A DNA stretch of 37,816 bases from a virus. Under the pieces are notes generated by a model, which saw only the letters and a list, made by a program, of their open reading frames with translations, was not told the origin of the DNA and made no database searches. The stretch's first letter is position 1. Every line of letters starts with the position of its first letter. Location: positions 1 through 37,816 of the IMG/VR virus record IMGVR_UViG_3300021519_000022. One strand, written 5' to 3'. Below are positions 17,801-26,021 of the stretch, piece after piece. The translations under genes and the position numbers were made by a program.

Positions 17801-18211
17801 ACAAATCAAGCATCTTATACCGCATCAGGGTTTACCATTAATGATGGGTTTGAATTATTGTTTCTTAATGGAACTGTGGTAAATGCTCAAGATTATAATT
17901 TATCAGGTCAAACCATAACCTTTGTGGGTAACGCTTCTGGGGATTTAGAGGTTATTCAATGGTCAGCCAATAACCTTGGAGTGCCTAACGGAACTCCAGT
18001 AAATGCTGATTATTTCACAATAATTGGACAAGCAAATTATAATTTTAGCTACAATATTAACGCTTTTAATCTATATAATAATGGAGCATTGCAATTTAAT
18101 GGAACTGATGTTACTGCTACATCTGGCTCAGTATATACTTTGACAACAACACCAACAGCAAACACTAACATTTTAGTGCAACAAACCTTTGGAAGAACAG
18201 GAGCAGTCTAA
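14834..18211 (+). CDS. J-like tail tip / central fibre protein
   Basis: A 1125-residue protein that would form the tail tip and contact the host. QVPPATDNKLPVVYGSAYVGG, split here by residue numbering near 90-110, is typical of J-like tip proteins. A region up to about residue 520 forms the hub, then a fibronectin-like segment around 540-620, and the last 300 residues hold fibre modules including FTATSGQTVFSVTRST. The N-terminus is unusual: MKVGFNKFLLLAFLFTLTSP followed by AYA-F reads as a Sec signal peptide, and another hydrophobic stretch follows. The start has a good ribosome site (TAGGAAAA) inside the GNAT gene, so I keep it. Ends with QQTFGRTGAV and a stop directly abutting the next ATG. 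Confidence 0.82.
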   Translation: MKVGFNKFLLLAFLFTLTSPAYAFGTMIVAALGGAAFFGVTAAAAIAMAINMVVSIIVSKAFANNPSFDNGTSGSSPNPGNRQQVPPATDNKLPVVYGSAYVGGTVTDLSISSDNQQLYYVLSICEVTSTNSGQTPDAITFGDIYYSGKKVTFQSNGYTVASLLDESTGTYDTSVNGRIQIFLYNNGSNSPVNSTQSAISVMQTSGLIYQWDSSKLMSNCAFAILHLSYSQSAGIRGIEQTKFQVTNSKTNTGDCIYDYLINTRYGCSIPSSQIDTVSLSALTTYSNQSYSYEPYNGGYATQSRFKFNGSLDTKRTVMENLQDMASCCDCLIKYTEITGLWGVVVQSPAYTVAMDINDSNMISAIQITPLDIASSYNVVECKFPDSSNQDAFNSTTFNLATIAPLLLYPNEPVNKVSISLPLTNNSITAQFLAIRLLKSGREDLQVQVSVNFVGIQLDAGDVVTVTNSNYGWVAKLFRINKVIQAFNEDGSIAVQLNMSEFNPSVYDDLFITEFTPAPNTGIGSPTTFGTLDAPVIISQYPTNTNPSFILQVRTAPFGITQYAEIWYSAYANPLQEQMYFAGTSEIQSNGTPWLPYTLLPNITLTNIPTGNWYFFSRSVNSIASSAYSPHSTLLQWRPTTFQYSLQYLNVAYADSITGTGFNLNPRNKAYYGLRNTSTTDISTNPADYTWYLATTAFGTNVYLLYSNRTGRKFSFSSGFADYAAGTAQFVPTQTLVYDPSIWNGLPDGTNNINLDLRTGQVIQTGSTTVTSGQVAIYNNADGNIIAGLQEYLDFGGAYTKTANAATLTIDIYGRVVGFESPDNFYYTKEQFTATSGQTVFSVTRSTGYISGQCLVFKNGCLLNTTEYTDTGGSTGTVTLSIGSTTGDKISIISMKSTSSVSLSTSAASGTGSIATLTFAIRSVPPYTIGQSITISGIVPSGYNGTYTVTGCTASTVSYANATTGSQSTSGTVVPTNPIYSSFSRNSVSLTNQASYTASGFTINDGFELLFLNGTVVNAQDYNLSGQTITFVGNASGDLEVIQWSANNLGVPNGTPVNADYFTIIGQANYNFSYNINAFNLYNNGALQFNGTDVTATSGSVYTLTTTPTANTNILVQQTFGRTGAV

Positions 18212-18988
18212 ATGACACAAGCCTTTAATTTATCGCAATTTGCAAATAAACTAAATTCATCAGGTCAAACTGATAATACAGGTTTACAAAATAATTCTGT
18301 AACTGTACTTGCTGGCACAGGCATGAGTGGCGGTGGCTCAGTAGCATTGGGTTCATCTATAACACTTACTAACGCTGGTGTTACTTCGGTTAATGGTTCT
18401 ACTGGTGCTGTTACTGTTTCATCTAGTTATATTGGTTTGCAATATCAACTTTTTACTGCTAGTGGAACATTTACAGTTCCTTCTGGAATTACTGCTGTAA
18501 AAGTTACTTTTATTGGCTCTGGTGGTGGTGGTGGTGGTGGTGGGTCTTATGCTTCTACATCTCCAGGAGGTAGTGGCACTTCAGGGGGAACATCTTCTTT
18601 TGGTTCATATATTTCTGCAACTGGTGGAACTTTTGGAACTGGTGGATATGGAGTTTCTTGTGGGTGCGGTACTGTTCCTGTTACTGGAACTTCTGGCACA
18701 AGAGGTGGTAATACAGGAGCAACATATTCTATTGCATATCCAGTTGTAACAAACGCAAGTTATGTTCCTTATGGTGCTGGTGGTGGTGGTGGTGGTGGTA
18801 CATCTGGATTTGGTAGCGGTGGCTCTGGTGGTGGTGGTGGATATGGAGTTACAAATATAACTGGTTTGACTTCTGGCGGTACTGTTACTGTAACTATTGG
18901 TGCTGGTGGTACAGGCGGTACAGCCGCTGGTGCTGGTGCATCTGCTGGGGCTGCTGGTGTTAAAGGGGCTTTTCTTGTTGAATGGTAA
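18212..18988 (+). CDS. Glycine-rich tail adhesin
   Basis: A 258-residue probable receptor-binding protein. Residues 1-75 form a connector with SVNGSTGAVTVSS; residues 80-105 carry FTASGTFTVPSGITAVKVTF, the common fibre strand module. The rest is Gly-rich (runs of eight and seven Gly at about 104-111 and 190-196), interrupted by variable Ser/Thr/Tyr/Cys segments. This resembles the polyglycine-sandwich adhesins at phage fibre tips, where loops between Gly runs contact the receptor. Two Cys in SCGCG (around 150) are rare for such a protein. Its ATG follows the J-like stop without a gap. Confidence 0.75.
   Translation: MTQAFNLSQFANKLNSSGQTDNTGLQNNSVTVLAGTGMSGGGSVALGSSITLTNAGVTSVNGSTGAVTVSSSYIGLQYQLFTASGTFTVPSGITAVKVTFIGSGGGGGGGGSYASTSPGGSGTSGGTSSFGSYISATGGTFGTGGYGVSCGCGTVPVTGTSGTRGGNTGATYSIAYPVVTNASYVPYGAGGGGGGGTSGFGSGGSGGGGGYGVTNITGLTSGGTVTVTIGAGGTGGTAAGAGASAGAAGVKGAFLVEW
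18521..18838 (+). repeat. GGT triplet repeats in the adhesin gene
   Basis: Three in-frame GGT runs: seven copies at 18521-18541, seven at 18779-18799 and four at 18827-18838. Copy-number change would alter the length of the polyglycine segments without breaking the frame. The bases are coding, and the repeats are nearly pure where other Gly codons (GGA, GGC) could serve. Confidence 0.85.
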
Positions 18989-18999
18989 AAGGAAATAAA

Positions 19000-19311
19000 A
19001 TGGGACAAAATTATTTAATTATTGAAAACAATATAGTAACTAACATTGTTGTTTGGGATGGCAATATAAATACATGGACACCGCCAAGTAATTCTATTCA
19101 ATTACTTCAAGAAGTTGTGCCAGCAATGGTTTGGAAATTAGATACAACTTTAATTCCTTTTTCTTATGTTTTAACAGAAGAAATGGGTATGGGCGGTATG
19201 TATTATACTTGGGATGGTTCTGTAGTAACCACAAATGAACCACAACCACAACCACCTACACCAGCTACAGACCAAGCAGTAGCAACTGGATTGCAAACAA
19301 TAGGAGAATAA
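19000..19311 (+). CDS. Tail-fibre-associated small protein, unknown
   Basis: A 103-residue protein with N-terminal MGQNYLIIENNIVTNIVVWD, a pattern common in short proteins encoded next to phage fibres, and a Pro/Gln-rich end (NEPQPQPPTP). I choose the ATG at 19000 because it has AAAGGAAA in good position; the in-frame ATG at 18982 lies within the adhesin gene and lacks a ribosome site. It could be a fibre assembly or attachment factor; no domain is certain. Confidence 0.65.
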   Translation: MGQNYLIIENNIVTNIVVWDGNINTWTPPSNSIQLLQEVVPAMVWKLDTTLIPFSYVLTEEMGMGGMYYTWDGSVVTTNEPQPQPPTPATDQAVATGLQTIGE

Positions 19312-19312
19312 T

Positions 19313-19594
19313 GTGGTAATTGGTATTCTTCCGAAACACGATTTTACTTATGATGGTGCAACTGTTAAGGTTTATCATGCTAACAAAGGTGAAGGCATAC
19401 CAATGCACATTCATATTTATTCTCATGCAACAACTTGTATGAATGGTTCTTGTAAATTTACTCAAGATGGTATTGAAGTAATTGCTAACAAAAATACTCA
19501 GCCTTTCAATCTTTTGGCTGGCAAATGGCATGAAATAGAAGCATTAGAAGATGACACAGTATTTGTAAATGTATTTGCAGAAGGTAAGAATTAA
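19313..19594 (+). CDS. Small cupin-fold protein
   Basis: A 93-residue protein with cupin-type metal ligands: H32-x-H34-x3-H38, where cupins usually have H-x-H-x3-4-E, and a second motif with Pro64, Gly70 and H73. The start is GTG, with AGGAG 6 bases upstream; an ATG two bases earlier runs into a stop after two codons. Cupins bind a metal or a sugar, so a role in modifying or binding a receptor glycan is possible, but the substrate is unknown. It lies among fibre genes. Confidence 0.65.
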   Translation: MVIGILPKHDFTYDGATVKVYHANKGEGIPMHIHIYSHATTCMNGSCKFTQDGIEVIANKNTQPFNLLAGKWHEIEALEDDTVFVNVFAEGKN

Positions 19595-19673
19595 AGTAAA
19601 ATAATCAAAAGACAAGATATGATTCATAGGTGAGTGGAGTGCCATTCCCTATTAACCGAGTATTGGAGAAATC

Positions 19674-20156
19674 ATGGCAGTCTTTAACAAAAACACTTTG
19701 ACCCAAGTTTCAGGGTTTGACAACCAGATTATTGCTGGTGAACTGGTATATAACCAAAAAACCTATTGGAACTTGGCTTTAAATACGGATGGAACTGCCA
19801 TTGATTTAACTGGGGCAACTATTAATGCTCAAATTATTCGCAGAAAATTATCCAATGTTCAAGATACTAGATATGGCTTGTCTTTTGATATTGCTGACTA
19901 TACCCCTACTCCTACCGCTATTCCTTTAACGATTACTAATCGTAGCGATACCACAGGGCAATTTACCCTGACGATTGACGATTCGGCTTGGGCTTTAACT
20001 ACTACTGACACAGACTTAGATATAGCATCTATTAATGGTGCTGGCTTTTCTGGTCGTATTAAGATTAGCTTTCCAGCAAGTGGCACAACTCCAGCAAATG
20101 ATTTAATTATCTTTTTGCTATTCCTAGTTAGGTCTGATGCAATCGTGGTGAATTAA
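19674..20156 (+). CDS. Tail-fibre N-terminal/baseplate-type protein
   Basis: A 160-residue strand-rich protein starting after an 80-base gap, with GGAG 6 bases before the ATG. The middle, IDLTGATINAQIIRRKLS, resembles the beta-sandwich modules found at the N-terminus of upper-baseplate proteins (BppU-like). It probably connects a side fibre, the large protein encoded 2 bases downstream, to the tail. This is inference from fold pattern and position. Confidence 0.5.
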   Translation: MAVFNKNTLTQVSGFDNQIIAGELVYNQKTYWNLALNTDGTAIDLTGATINAQIIRRKLSNVQDTRYGLSFDIADYTPTPTAIPLTITNRSDTTGQFTLTIDDSAWALTTTDTDLDIASINGAGFSGRIKISFPASGTTPANDLIIFLLFLVRSDAIVVN

Positions 20157-20158
20157 CC

Positions 20159-23100
20159 ATGACTGATATTACTATTACAACCGCACAAGGCGGCAATAAC
20201 CTTGCTATTGATGTTGCTAGAGGAACTGATTTAATTCTTGATGTATCTATTGGTAATCAAATTACTATGGTTGTAGATCAAGGAATACAAGGTTCTAGTG
20301 GCACAAGTGGATATTCAGGCATAAGTGGCTACTCTGGGTTCTCAGGCTACTCAGGAATTTCAGGCTACTCATCTTATTCAGGCTATTCTGGAATCTCAGG
20401 ATATAGCGGAAAATCAGGCTATTCTGGAATCTCAGGATATAGCGGTTCTGGTGTATCTGGATATTCAGGAAGCGGAGTAAGTGGTTATAGCGGATATAGC
20501 GGTATCTCAGGCTTTTCAGGACAGTCTGGGGCATCTACATCAGGATATAGCGGATATAGCGGTATAAGCGGTTTTAGTGGCTATAGTGGGTATTCAGGAA
20601 GTGGAGTATCAGGTTACTCTGGTTCAGGACTTTCAGGATATTCTGGATGGTCTGGAATCTCTGGATATTCTGGTCAATCAGGAGCTTCAACTTCTGGTTA
20701 CTCTGGTTTTAGTGGGCAATCTGGCTATTCAGGATATAGCGGTAGCGGAGTTTCTGGTTATTCTGGGTATAGCGGTAGCGGACTATCAGGTTATAGTGGA
20801 TTTTCTGGTCAGTCTGGATATTCAGGTTCTGGTATCTCAGGCTTTTCTGGAATAAGTGGTTACTCTGGAAAATCAGGATACTCTGGTGCTGTAGGTGCTG
20901 GTGGAACTATTGGTAATTGGGGATCATTTTGGGATACAACAACTCAGACAACTACTGCCAATACCCCAACTGCAATTACTTTAAATTCCGCAGACACTAA
21001 TAATACTGGGGTATCAGTTGCTAGTAGTTCAAGAGTAACCTTTGTTAATGCTGGAACTTATAGTCTAACTTTTTCTTTACAACTTACAAATCATAGCACC
21101 GCTTTAGGTTCTATTCAAATTTGGCTAAAGAAAAATGGCACAAACATTACAGATAGCAACACACATTATGATGTTCCTGATAAACAAGGAAGTGCATTTT
21201 CATCCAATGTTGTAACTATAAATTATGTGCTGCAACTTAATGCTGCTGACTATATTGAAGTTTATTGGGATACTCCAAATGTTTCTGTTTACTTAGAAAC
21301 TTTAGCTGGAAATGCAACTTATCCTGAAACTCCATCCATAATCTTTACTGCAACACAAGTAATGTATGGTCAATCAGGATATTCTGGTTATAGTGGATAT
21401 TCAGGAACAAATGGTACATCAGGTTTCTCAGGTTATAGTGGTTCAGGAATTTCAGGCTACTCTGGATATAGCGGATCAGGAATAAGTGGATATTCTGGAT
21501 ATAGCGGAAGTGGAATTTCTGGTTATTCTGGTATCTCTGGATATAGTGGTGCTGGCAGTCCCCCTGGTGGTTCTACTACTCAAATTCAATACAATAACTC
21601 TGGTGTGTTTGGTGGAGTACCCCAACTAACTTACAATGGTACTACGCTGGCAAGGACAGGCGGCACAATCGATAACACAGTTATTGGTGCTACTACTGCA
21701 AATACTGGTAAATTCACCACTTTAGAAGCCACAGGAAATGTGGACTTAGGTACTGGCTCTGCAAACTATGTAGATGTTGTTGGTGGTGCGGCTACTATTT
21801 CACCAGTTATTGCTCCAATGGGAACAGACACTAATATCTCTTTGGTATTAGACCCTAAAGGAACTGGCGCATTAAATATAGCATCAGGCTCTAAAGGTGT
21901 AAACCTTAGCAATGGTAATACTGTAACTGCTATTAATAGGTCTGCGGCTGGAAGTGGATATACATCATTCCCAACTCCAACTGTTGCAGTACCTACAACT
22001 GCTGGTGGTGTTCAAGCGGTAATTGCAGTAAACAATATGGTTTCAAGTGCCGCTACTATTGCTGGCGGTGGCACAGGATACACAGTTGGCGATGTATTAA
22101 CGCTTGTTGGTGGAACTGGAACTGCTGGAACATTTACTGTATCAACTGTATCTTCAGGTGTTATTACAGCCGTAACTTCTACAACAGGAAGTGCATATAC
22201 AGTCTTGCCATCTAACCCAGTATCCGTTACTGGTGGCACAGGCACAGGAGCAACGCTAACTGTAACTTATGGTATTGGTACAACATTTACTATTTCTACT
22301 GCTGGCTCAGGTTATGTAGAGCAACCAGCTATTACTTTTTCAGGTGGTGGTGGTACTGGTGCATCAGCCTATGCCGTTGTTGGTGCTGGTGCTGTATTCC
22401 GTTCACTTGGCTCTACAGGAACTCAGTCATTAGACTTTTATACACCTAGTTCTATCAATAGTGGAGTTCCAGCTTTTAGAATAAGGGATGGTGTAAATGC
22501 TGATAGTTACCCAATAGTTTCAAATACTACTGGTTCAGTTGCATTTACTACTGGTGGTGCTTCCAATGCGGCAATGTTTTTGATTGCTGGTACAGCACCA
22601 ATATCTTTTCAAACTGGTGGTAGCGCAACTCAATTTAGGGCTAACCATGTTGCTTCTGCTGTAAATTATCTTCAAGCATCAGGTGGTGCGGCTGGTATTT
22701 CTCCTCATTTACTTGCGGCTGGTACAGATACCGATATACCTATGGTGTTACAACCTAAAGGTGCTGGTGCAATACAAGCGCAATTGGTTACATCAGGCTC
22801 TACTACTGGCGGTAACGCTAGAGGTGCTAATGCGGTTGATTGGCAGACTACAAGAACTGCGGCATCACAAGTTGCAAGCGGCACAGCTTCTGTTATTGGC
22901 GGTGGCTATCAAAATACATCTTCTGGAAATTACAACACTATAAGCGGTGGTCAAGGAAACATAGCAAATTCATCTTATGGTGGTGTTGGTAGTGGTGCTT
23001 CAAATACCATTGCCGCCAATTATTCTTTTATTGGTGGTGGAACAAGCAATTCAATTACTAATGGTGCTGCAAGTAATTATTCATTTATAGGCTCAGGCGT

Positions 23101-24187
23101 ATCAAATTCTGCTCATGGTGTATATAATTTTGTTGGCGGTGGTTTTACAAATTCAGGAACAGTTGCCGCAGCAGTAACATCACAATCTGCAACCATGAAT
23201 GGCACAACTGCGGTTACATTAAGTGGTTCTAACGCTAGTATTAAAGTCGGTCAATACATTGGCGGTACTTCAATAGCCTCGGATACTTATGTTGCCGCAA
23301 TTAGTGGCACAAGTTTAACTTTAAGTAAAAATGCTAGCGGTTCATCCACTTCAACCTTATCTTTCTATACACCTCATGGTGTAGTAGTAGGTGGCGGTAA
23401 TAACCAAGCAACAGGCTCTTACTCATTTATTGGTGGTGGTGGCGATGCTGGTACTGCGGCTAACCGAAATGCGGCATCAGCAGATTGGGCTACTGTATGT
23501 GGCGGCATTAAAAATGTGGCATCAGGAATTGGCTCATTTGTTGGTGGTGGTGGCACAGACGGAACAAACATTGGTGGAAATTTAGCTTCAGGCGTATATT
23601 CCGCTATTGTTGGTGGCTACAACCATACAGCAAGCGGTACTGGTTCTTTTGTTGGAAACGGATTTAATCATGCCGCAAATGGTTCATATTCTGCATTAAT
23701 AAACGGCACAAGAGGAAACACTAGAAGTGTTCAAGGATATGTTGCTTTCCCTGCTGTTGAACCTATTGCCACAACTTCAGGATGTACACAAGCTGGTTTA
23801 CTTGTATTAGGTGTTGCAACTACAGATGCTACTGCCACAGTATTAAGGTCTAACTCATCTGCCGCAAGTGGAACAAACCAAGTAATCCTACCTAATAACT
23901 CTGCTTACTTCTTTAAAGGTGAAGTGATTGCTGGTGTAACTAGCGCTGGCGATACTAAGGGCTGGACTATTGAAGGTGTAATTAAGCGTGGTGCTGGTGT
24001 AGGAACAACAGCGATTGTAGGAACTGCAACAGTTACTTCTTTATACGCTGATACTGGTGCGGCAACTTGGGCAGTAACGGCTACGGCTGACACCACCAAT
24101 GGTGGATTAAAGATTACAGCAACAGGACAAGCATCAACTACTATTCGCTGGGTAGCAAAAGTAGAAACAACTGAAATGACATTCTAA
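20159..24187 (+). CDS. Long tail fibre with collagen-like repeats
   Basis: A 1342-residue mosaic fibre. Residues about 47-244 are Gly-x-Ser triplets, mostly GYS and GIS, with Gly at every third residue as in collagen but without proline. Residues about 250-400 form a C1q/TNF-like beta-sandwich (NWGSFWDTTTQTTTANTPTA at the start, IIFTATQVM at the end). A second triplet block spans about 403-464. Then come GGSTTQIQYNN, which is a common fibre motif, a strand-rich region with DTNISLVLDPKGTGALNI repeated later as DTDIPMVLQPKGAGAIQA, a YadA-head-like repeat region (about 911-1198; NTxSGNYN, GGGxxN, ASGxGSFVGGG), and a terminal beta domain. Trimeric structure is expected. It probably recognises cell-surface structures. 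Confidence 0.8.
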   Translation: MTDITITTAQGGNNLAIDVARGTDLILDVSIGNQITMVVDQGIQGSSGTSGYSGISGYSGFSGYSGISGYSSYSGYSGISGYSGKSGYSGISGYSGSGVSGYSGSGVSGYSGYSGISGFSGQSGASTSGYSGYSGISGFSGYSGYSGSGVSGYSGSGLSGYSGWSGISGYSGQSGASTSGYSGFSGQSGYSGYSGSGVSGYSGYSGSGLSGYSGFSGQSGYSGSGISGFSGISGYSGKSGYSGAVGAGGTIGNWGSFWDTTTQTTTANTPTAITLNSADTNNTGVSVASSSRVTFVNAGTYSLTFSLQLTNHSTALGSIQIWLKKNGTNITDSNTHYDVPDKQGSAFSSNVVTINYVLQLNAADYIEVYWDTPNVSVYLETLAGNATYPETPSIIFTATQVMYGQSGYSGYSGYSGTNGTSGFSGYSGSGISGYSGYSGSGISGYSGYSGSGISGYSGISGYSGAGSPPGGSTTQIQYNNSGVFGGVPQLTYNGTTLARTGGTIDNTVIGATTANTGKFTTLEATGNVDLGTGSANYVDVVGGAATISPVIAPMGTDTNISLVLDPKGTGALNIASGSKGVNLSNGNTVTAINRSAAGSGYTSFPTPTVAVPTTAGGVQAVIAVNNMVSSAATIAGGGTGYTVGDVLTLVGGTGTAGTFTVSTVSSGVITAVTSTTGSAYTVLPSNPVSVTGGTGTGATLTVTYGIGTTFTISTAGSGYVEQPAITFSGGGGTGASAYAVVGAGAVFRSLGSTGTQSLDFYTPSSINSGVPAFRIRDGVNADSYPIVSNTTGSVAFTTGGASNAAMFLIAGTAPISFQTGGSATQFRANHVASAVNYLQASGGAAGISPHLLAAGTDTDIPMVLQPKGAGAIQAQLVTSGSTTGGNARGANAVDWQTTRTAASQVASGTASVIGGGYQNTSSGNYNTISGGQGNIANSSYGGVGSGASNTIAANYSFIGGGTSNSITNGAASNYSFIGSGVSNSAHGVYNFVGGGFTNSGTVAAAVTSQSATMNGTTAVTLSGSNASIKVGQYIGGTSIASDTYVAAISGTSLTLSKNASGSSTSTLSFYTPHGVVVGGGNNQATGSYSFIGGGGDAGTAANRNAASADWATVCGGIKNVASGIGSFVGGGGTDGTNIGGNLASGVYSAIVGGYNHTASGTGSFVGNGFNHAANGSYSALINGTRGNTRSVQGYVAFPAVEPIATTSGCTQAGLLVLGVATTDATATVLRSNSSAASGTNQVILPNNSAYFFKGEVIAGVTSAGDTKGWTIEGVIKRGAGVGTTAIVGTATVTSLYADTGAATWAVTATADTTNGGLKITATGQASTTIRWVAKVETTEMTF
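20297..20890 (+). repeat. Coding repeat block 1, Gly-Tyr-Ser triplets
   Basis: About 200 codons of degenerate 9- and 18-base units translating as GYSGIS, GYSGYS, GSGVSG and GQSGAS. Codons for the same unit vary (TATTCAGG, TATAGCGG, TACTCTGG), which limits slippage while keeping the protein pattern. Not a CRISPR array, as there is no constant repeat with spacers. Confidence 0.9.
21367..21555 (+). repeat. Coding repeat block 2, Gly-Tyr-Ser triplets
   Basis: A shorter copy of the same protein repeat in the same reading frame, about 62 codons, separated from block 1 by the C1q-like domain. It ends in GYSGAGSPPGGS, where Pro appears for the first time. Confidence 0.88.
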
Positions 24188-24197
24188 GGAGAATTAA

Positions 24198-24467
24198 ATG
24201 GCTTTAAAACTTAACCTAGAGCAAACTCAATTTGGTGTACCAGCACCTGAGGCTTATGCTCGCATTACTAACTTCTTTGGCACTAAAGACCAAATTCAAG
24301 TGCAAGTAGCTATTCATTTTAATGAAGATGCTAGGCATGGCAATATGGCTACTGTCAAAGAAAATGCTCACTATATTGCTATTGAAGATTTAAAGGGCGA
24401 TATTATTCCAGCAATCTATGAAGTATTAAAGACATTCAGCGATTACGCTGGCTCAGAGGATGCTTAA
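24198..24467 (+). CDS. Small protein after the fibre gene, unknown
   Basis: An 89-residue mixed alpha/beta protein with a strong ribosome site (TAAGGAG). The middle (QIQVQVAIHFNEDARHGNMA) alternates hydrophobic residues. It is placed at the end of the tail block, where fibre chaperones or small virion proteins are often found. I do not recognise it. Confidence 0.65.
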   Translation: MALKLNLEQTQFGVPAPEAYARITNFFGTKDQIQVQVAIHFNEDARHGNMATVKENAHYIAIEDLKGDIIPAIYEVLKTFSDYAGSEDA

Positions 24468-24478
24468 ATAAATAAAAT

Positions 24479-25063
24479 ATGACACAAAATAATATAAAAG
24501 AATTAGAAAACAATTTTGAAAGAGCCGTATTTTTAAAGGGTGACCCAGTTTATCCTAGAGAAGCCAGTAGATATATCTGGGCTAATGAACATCTATTAGG
24601 TAAAAATATATTAGAGATTGGTTGCTCTAGTGGTTATGGCATTCAATTTTTACCAAATGATATACATTATGTTGGTGTTGATTACGATTTAAGAATTACT
24701 CAATGTGCCTCTATGCAAGGCTGGCGAAACAATACTTTGTATGTTCATGCCGACATCAATACATTAAAACTGCAACAACATGACACTATTATTGCTTTTG
24801 AAGTCATAGAGCATCTTGATAATGGCTTAGAGATTGTAAAGAAATTACAACAGCATTGTAAAAGATTGCTGATAACTGTTCCCCACAATGAGCCAGTAGG
24901 ATTTTGGGGTGAACATCATAAACTTCATGGTCTTACAGAAAAGGATTTTCCTGATTTCCACTTTGAATATATAGATGAGCATGGCAATATTTCAAGTCTA
25001 TTAAGGGCTTTAGATGCTAGTAATCGCTTTAATCTAATGATCTGTAGGTGGGACAATGCCTAA
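24479..25063 (+). CDS. SAM-dependent methyltransferase, class I
   Basis: A 194-residue enzyme with motif I ILEIGCSSGYG (residues 44-54), an acidic strand end GVDYD (66-70) for the ribose hydroxyls, and IIAFEVIEHLDNG as motif post-II, the UbiE/Methyltransf_11 plan. It would methylate a small molecule, sugar or protein; the neighbouring glycosyltransferase suggests a sugar chain. No Shine-Dalgarno sequence is visible before the ATG. Its end overlaps the next gene by 8 bases. Confidence 0.82.
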   Translation: MTQNNIKELENNFERAVFLKGDPVYPREASRYIWANEHLLGKNILEIGCSSGYGIQFLPNDIHYVGVDYDLRITQCASMQGWRNNTLYVHADINTLKLQQHDTIIAFEVIEHLDNGLEIVKKLQQHCKRLLITVPHNEPVGFWGEHHKLHGLTEKDFPDFHFEYIDEHGNISSLLRALDASNRFNLMICRWDNA

Positions 25064-26021
25064 AGTCTTATGTTCTGTAGCGACTAGAGGGCGGTACTTT
25101 ACTACTCTACCTTTAGTTCTGCAAGCCATTATTAATCAAACCCAGTTACCAGATAAGTTGGTAATTTTTGATGATAACAATGAACCAAATGATATGCGGA
25201 AAGAAATGATTTATCAGTATTTCTTTCAAATGCTTAATATAAAGGGTGTCAAATGGGAATGGTTATATGCTGAAAAAAAAGGACAGCATCATATTCATCA
25301 ACAAGCAAATAGAATGGGATTTGATTGGGTCTGGAGAGTAGATGACGATGCTATTCCAGAATCAAATGTATTGGAACAACTTTGTAGTCACATTGATACT
25401 ACAGTAGGTGCTATTGGTGGATCAGTTCTTACCATGCCTAATGTATTTGATATTTCCAAATCTACAGGAAAAATAAAAGATATTGATTCAGAACCTAATA
25501 TTCAATGGAGTAACATAAATGTTACTAATGAAGTTGAGCATCTGCATTGCTCATTCCTATATAGGGCTGGTATCCATGATTACAATTTAGGGCTTTCTAG
25601 AGTAGCCCACAGAGAAGAAACCTTATTTACCTATGGTATATACCAAAAGAAATATAAAGTTTTAGTTGTGCCAAATGCTATTACTTGGCATTTAAAAGCA
25701 AAAGGTGGCATAAGAAGCGAAACAAAACAGGAGATGTATGCTCATGATGAACAAATTTTTAGGAACATTGTCGGCTTATCTAATAAAACCATTGTGGTTC
25801 TTAATAGTGGTCTTGGGGATCATATTGTCTTTAGCCGTATTCTTTCAGACATTCCAAACCCTGTGGTCTTTACTTGCTACCCTGAAATAGTGCCAGGGCG
25901 ATCTATAGCCGAAGCACAAGCCTTATTTGGCAATATTGACCAATATAATATCTACGGCAAGATGGATCAATGGAAATGGAAAGATAGCCTTGAGAACGCT
26001 TATAGGAAGCTCTATTTATGA
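25056..26021 (+). CDS. Glycosyltransferase family 2 fused to a GT9-like N-terminal half
   Basis: A 321-residue protein. Residues 1-240 are a GT-A/GT2 enzyme: an N-terminal strand CSVATRGR, a nucleotide-sugar aspartate in VIFDDNNEP, and the metal-binding triad D96-D98 in RVDDDAIPE, followed by a His in ITWHLKAKGG. From about 245 a separate Rossmann-like start IVVLNSGLGDHIVFSRIL resembles the N-terminal half of GT9 heptosyltransferases. The protein ends 76 residues later, and the next gene supplies the GT9 C-terminal half. The ATGA overlap ties the two together. It probably adds sugars to LPS or to a phage structural protein. Confidence 0.78.
   Translation: MPKVLCSVATRGRYFTTLPLVLQAIINQTQLPDKLVIFDDNNEPNDMRKEMIYQYFFQMLNIKGVKWEWLYAEKKGQHHIHQQANRMGFDWVWRVDDDAIPESNVLEQLCSHIDTTVGAIGGSVLTMPNVFDISKSTGKIKDIDSEPNIQWSNINVTNEVEHLHCSFLYRAGIHDYNLGLSRVAHREETLFTYGIYQKKYKVLVVPNAITWHLKAKGGIRSETKQEMYAHDEQIFRNIVGLSNKTIVVLNSGLGDHIVFSRILSDIPNPVVFTCYPEIVPGRSIAEAQALFGNIDQYNIYGKMDQWKWKDSLENAYRKLYL

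Noticed and set aside
18982-18999. ATG at 18982 as start of the small fibre-associated gene
   Set aside because: The ATG at 19000 has a clear AAAGGAAA ribosome site; the earlier one has none and lies inside the adhesin gene.
18769-19008. Minus-strand proline-rich ORF opposite the adhesin
   Set aside because: It is the reverse reading of GGT glycine codons as ACC/CCA and has no ribosome site or promoter.
20297-21555. CRISPR array or DGR template
   Set aside because: The repeats are in-frame protein repeats of variable sequence, and no reverse transcriptase or Cas gene is present.
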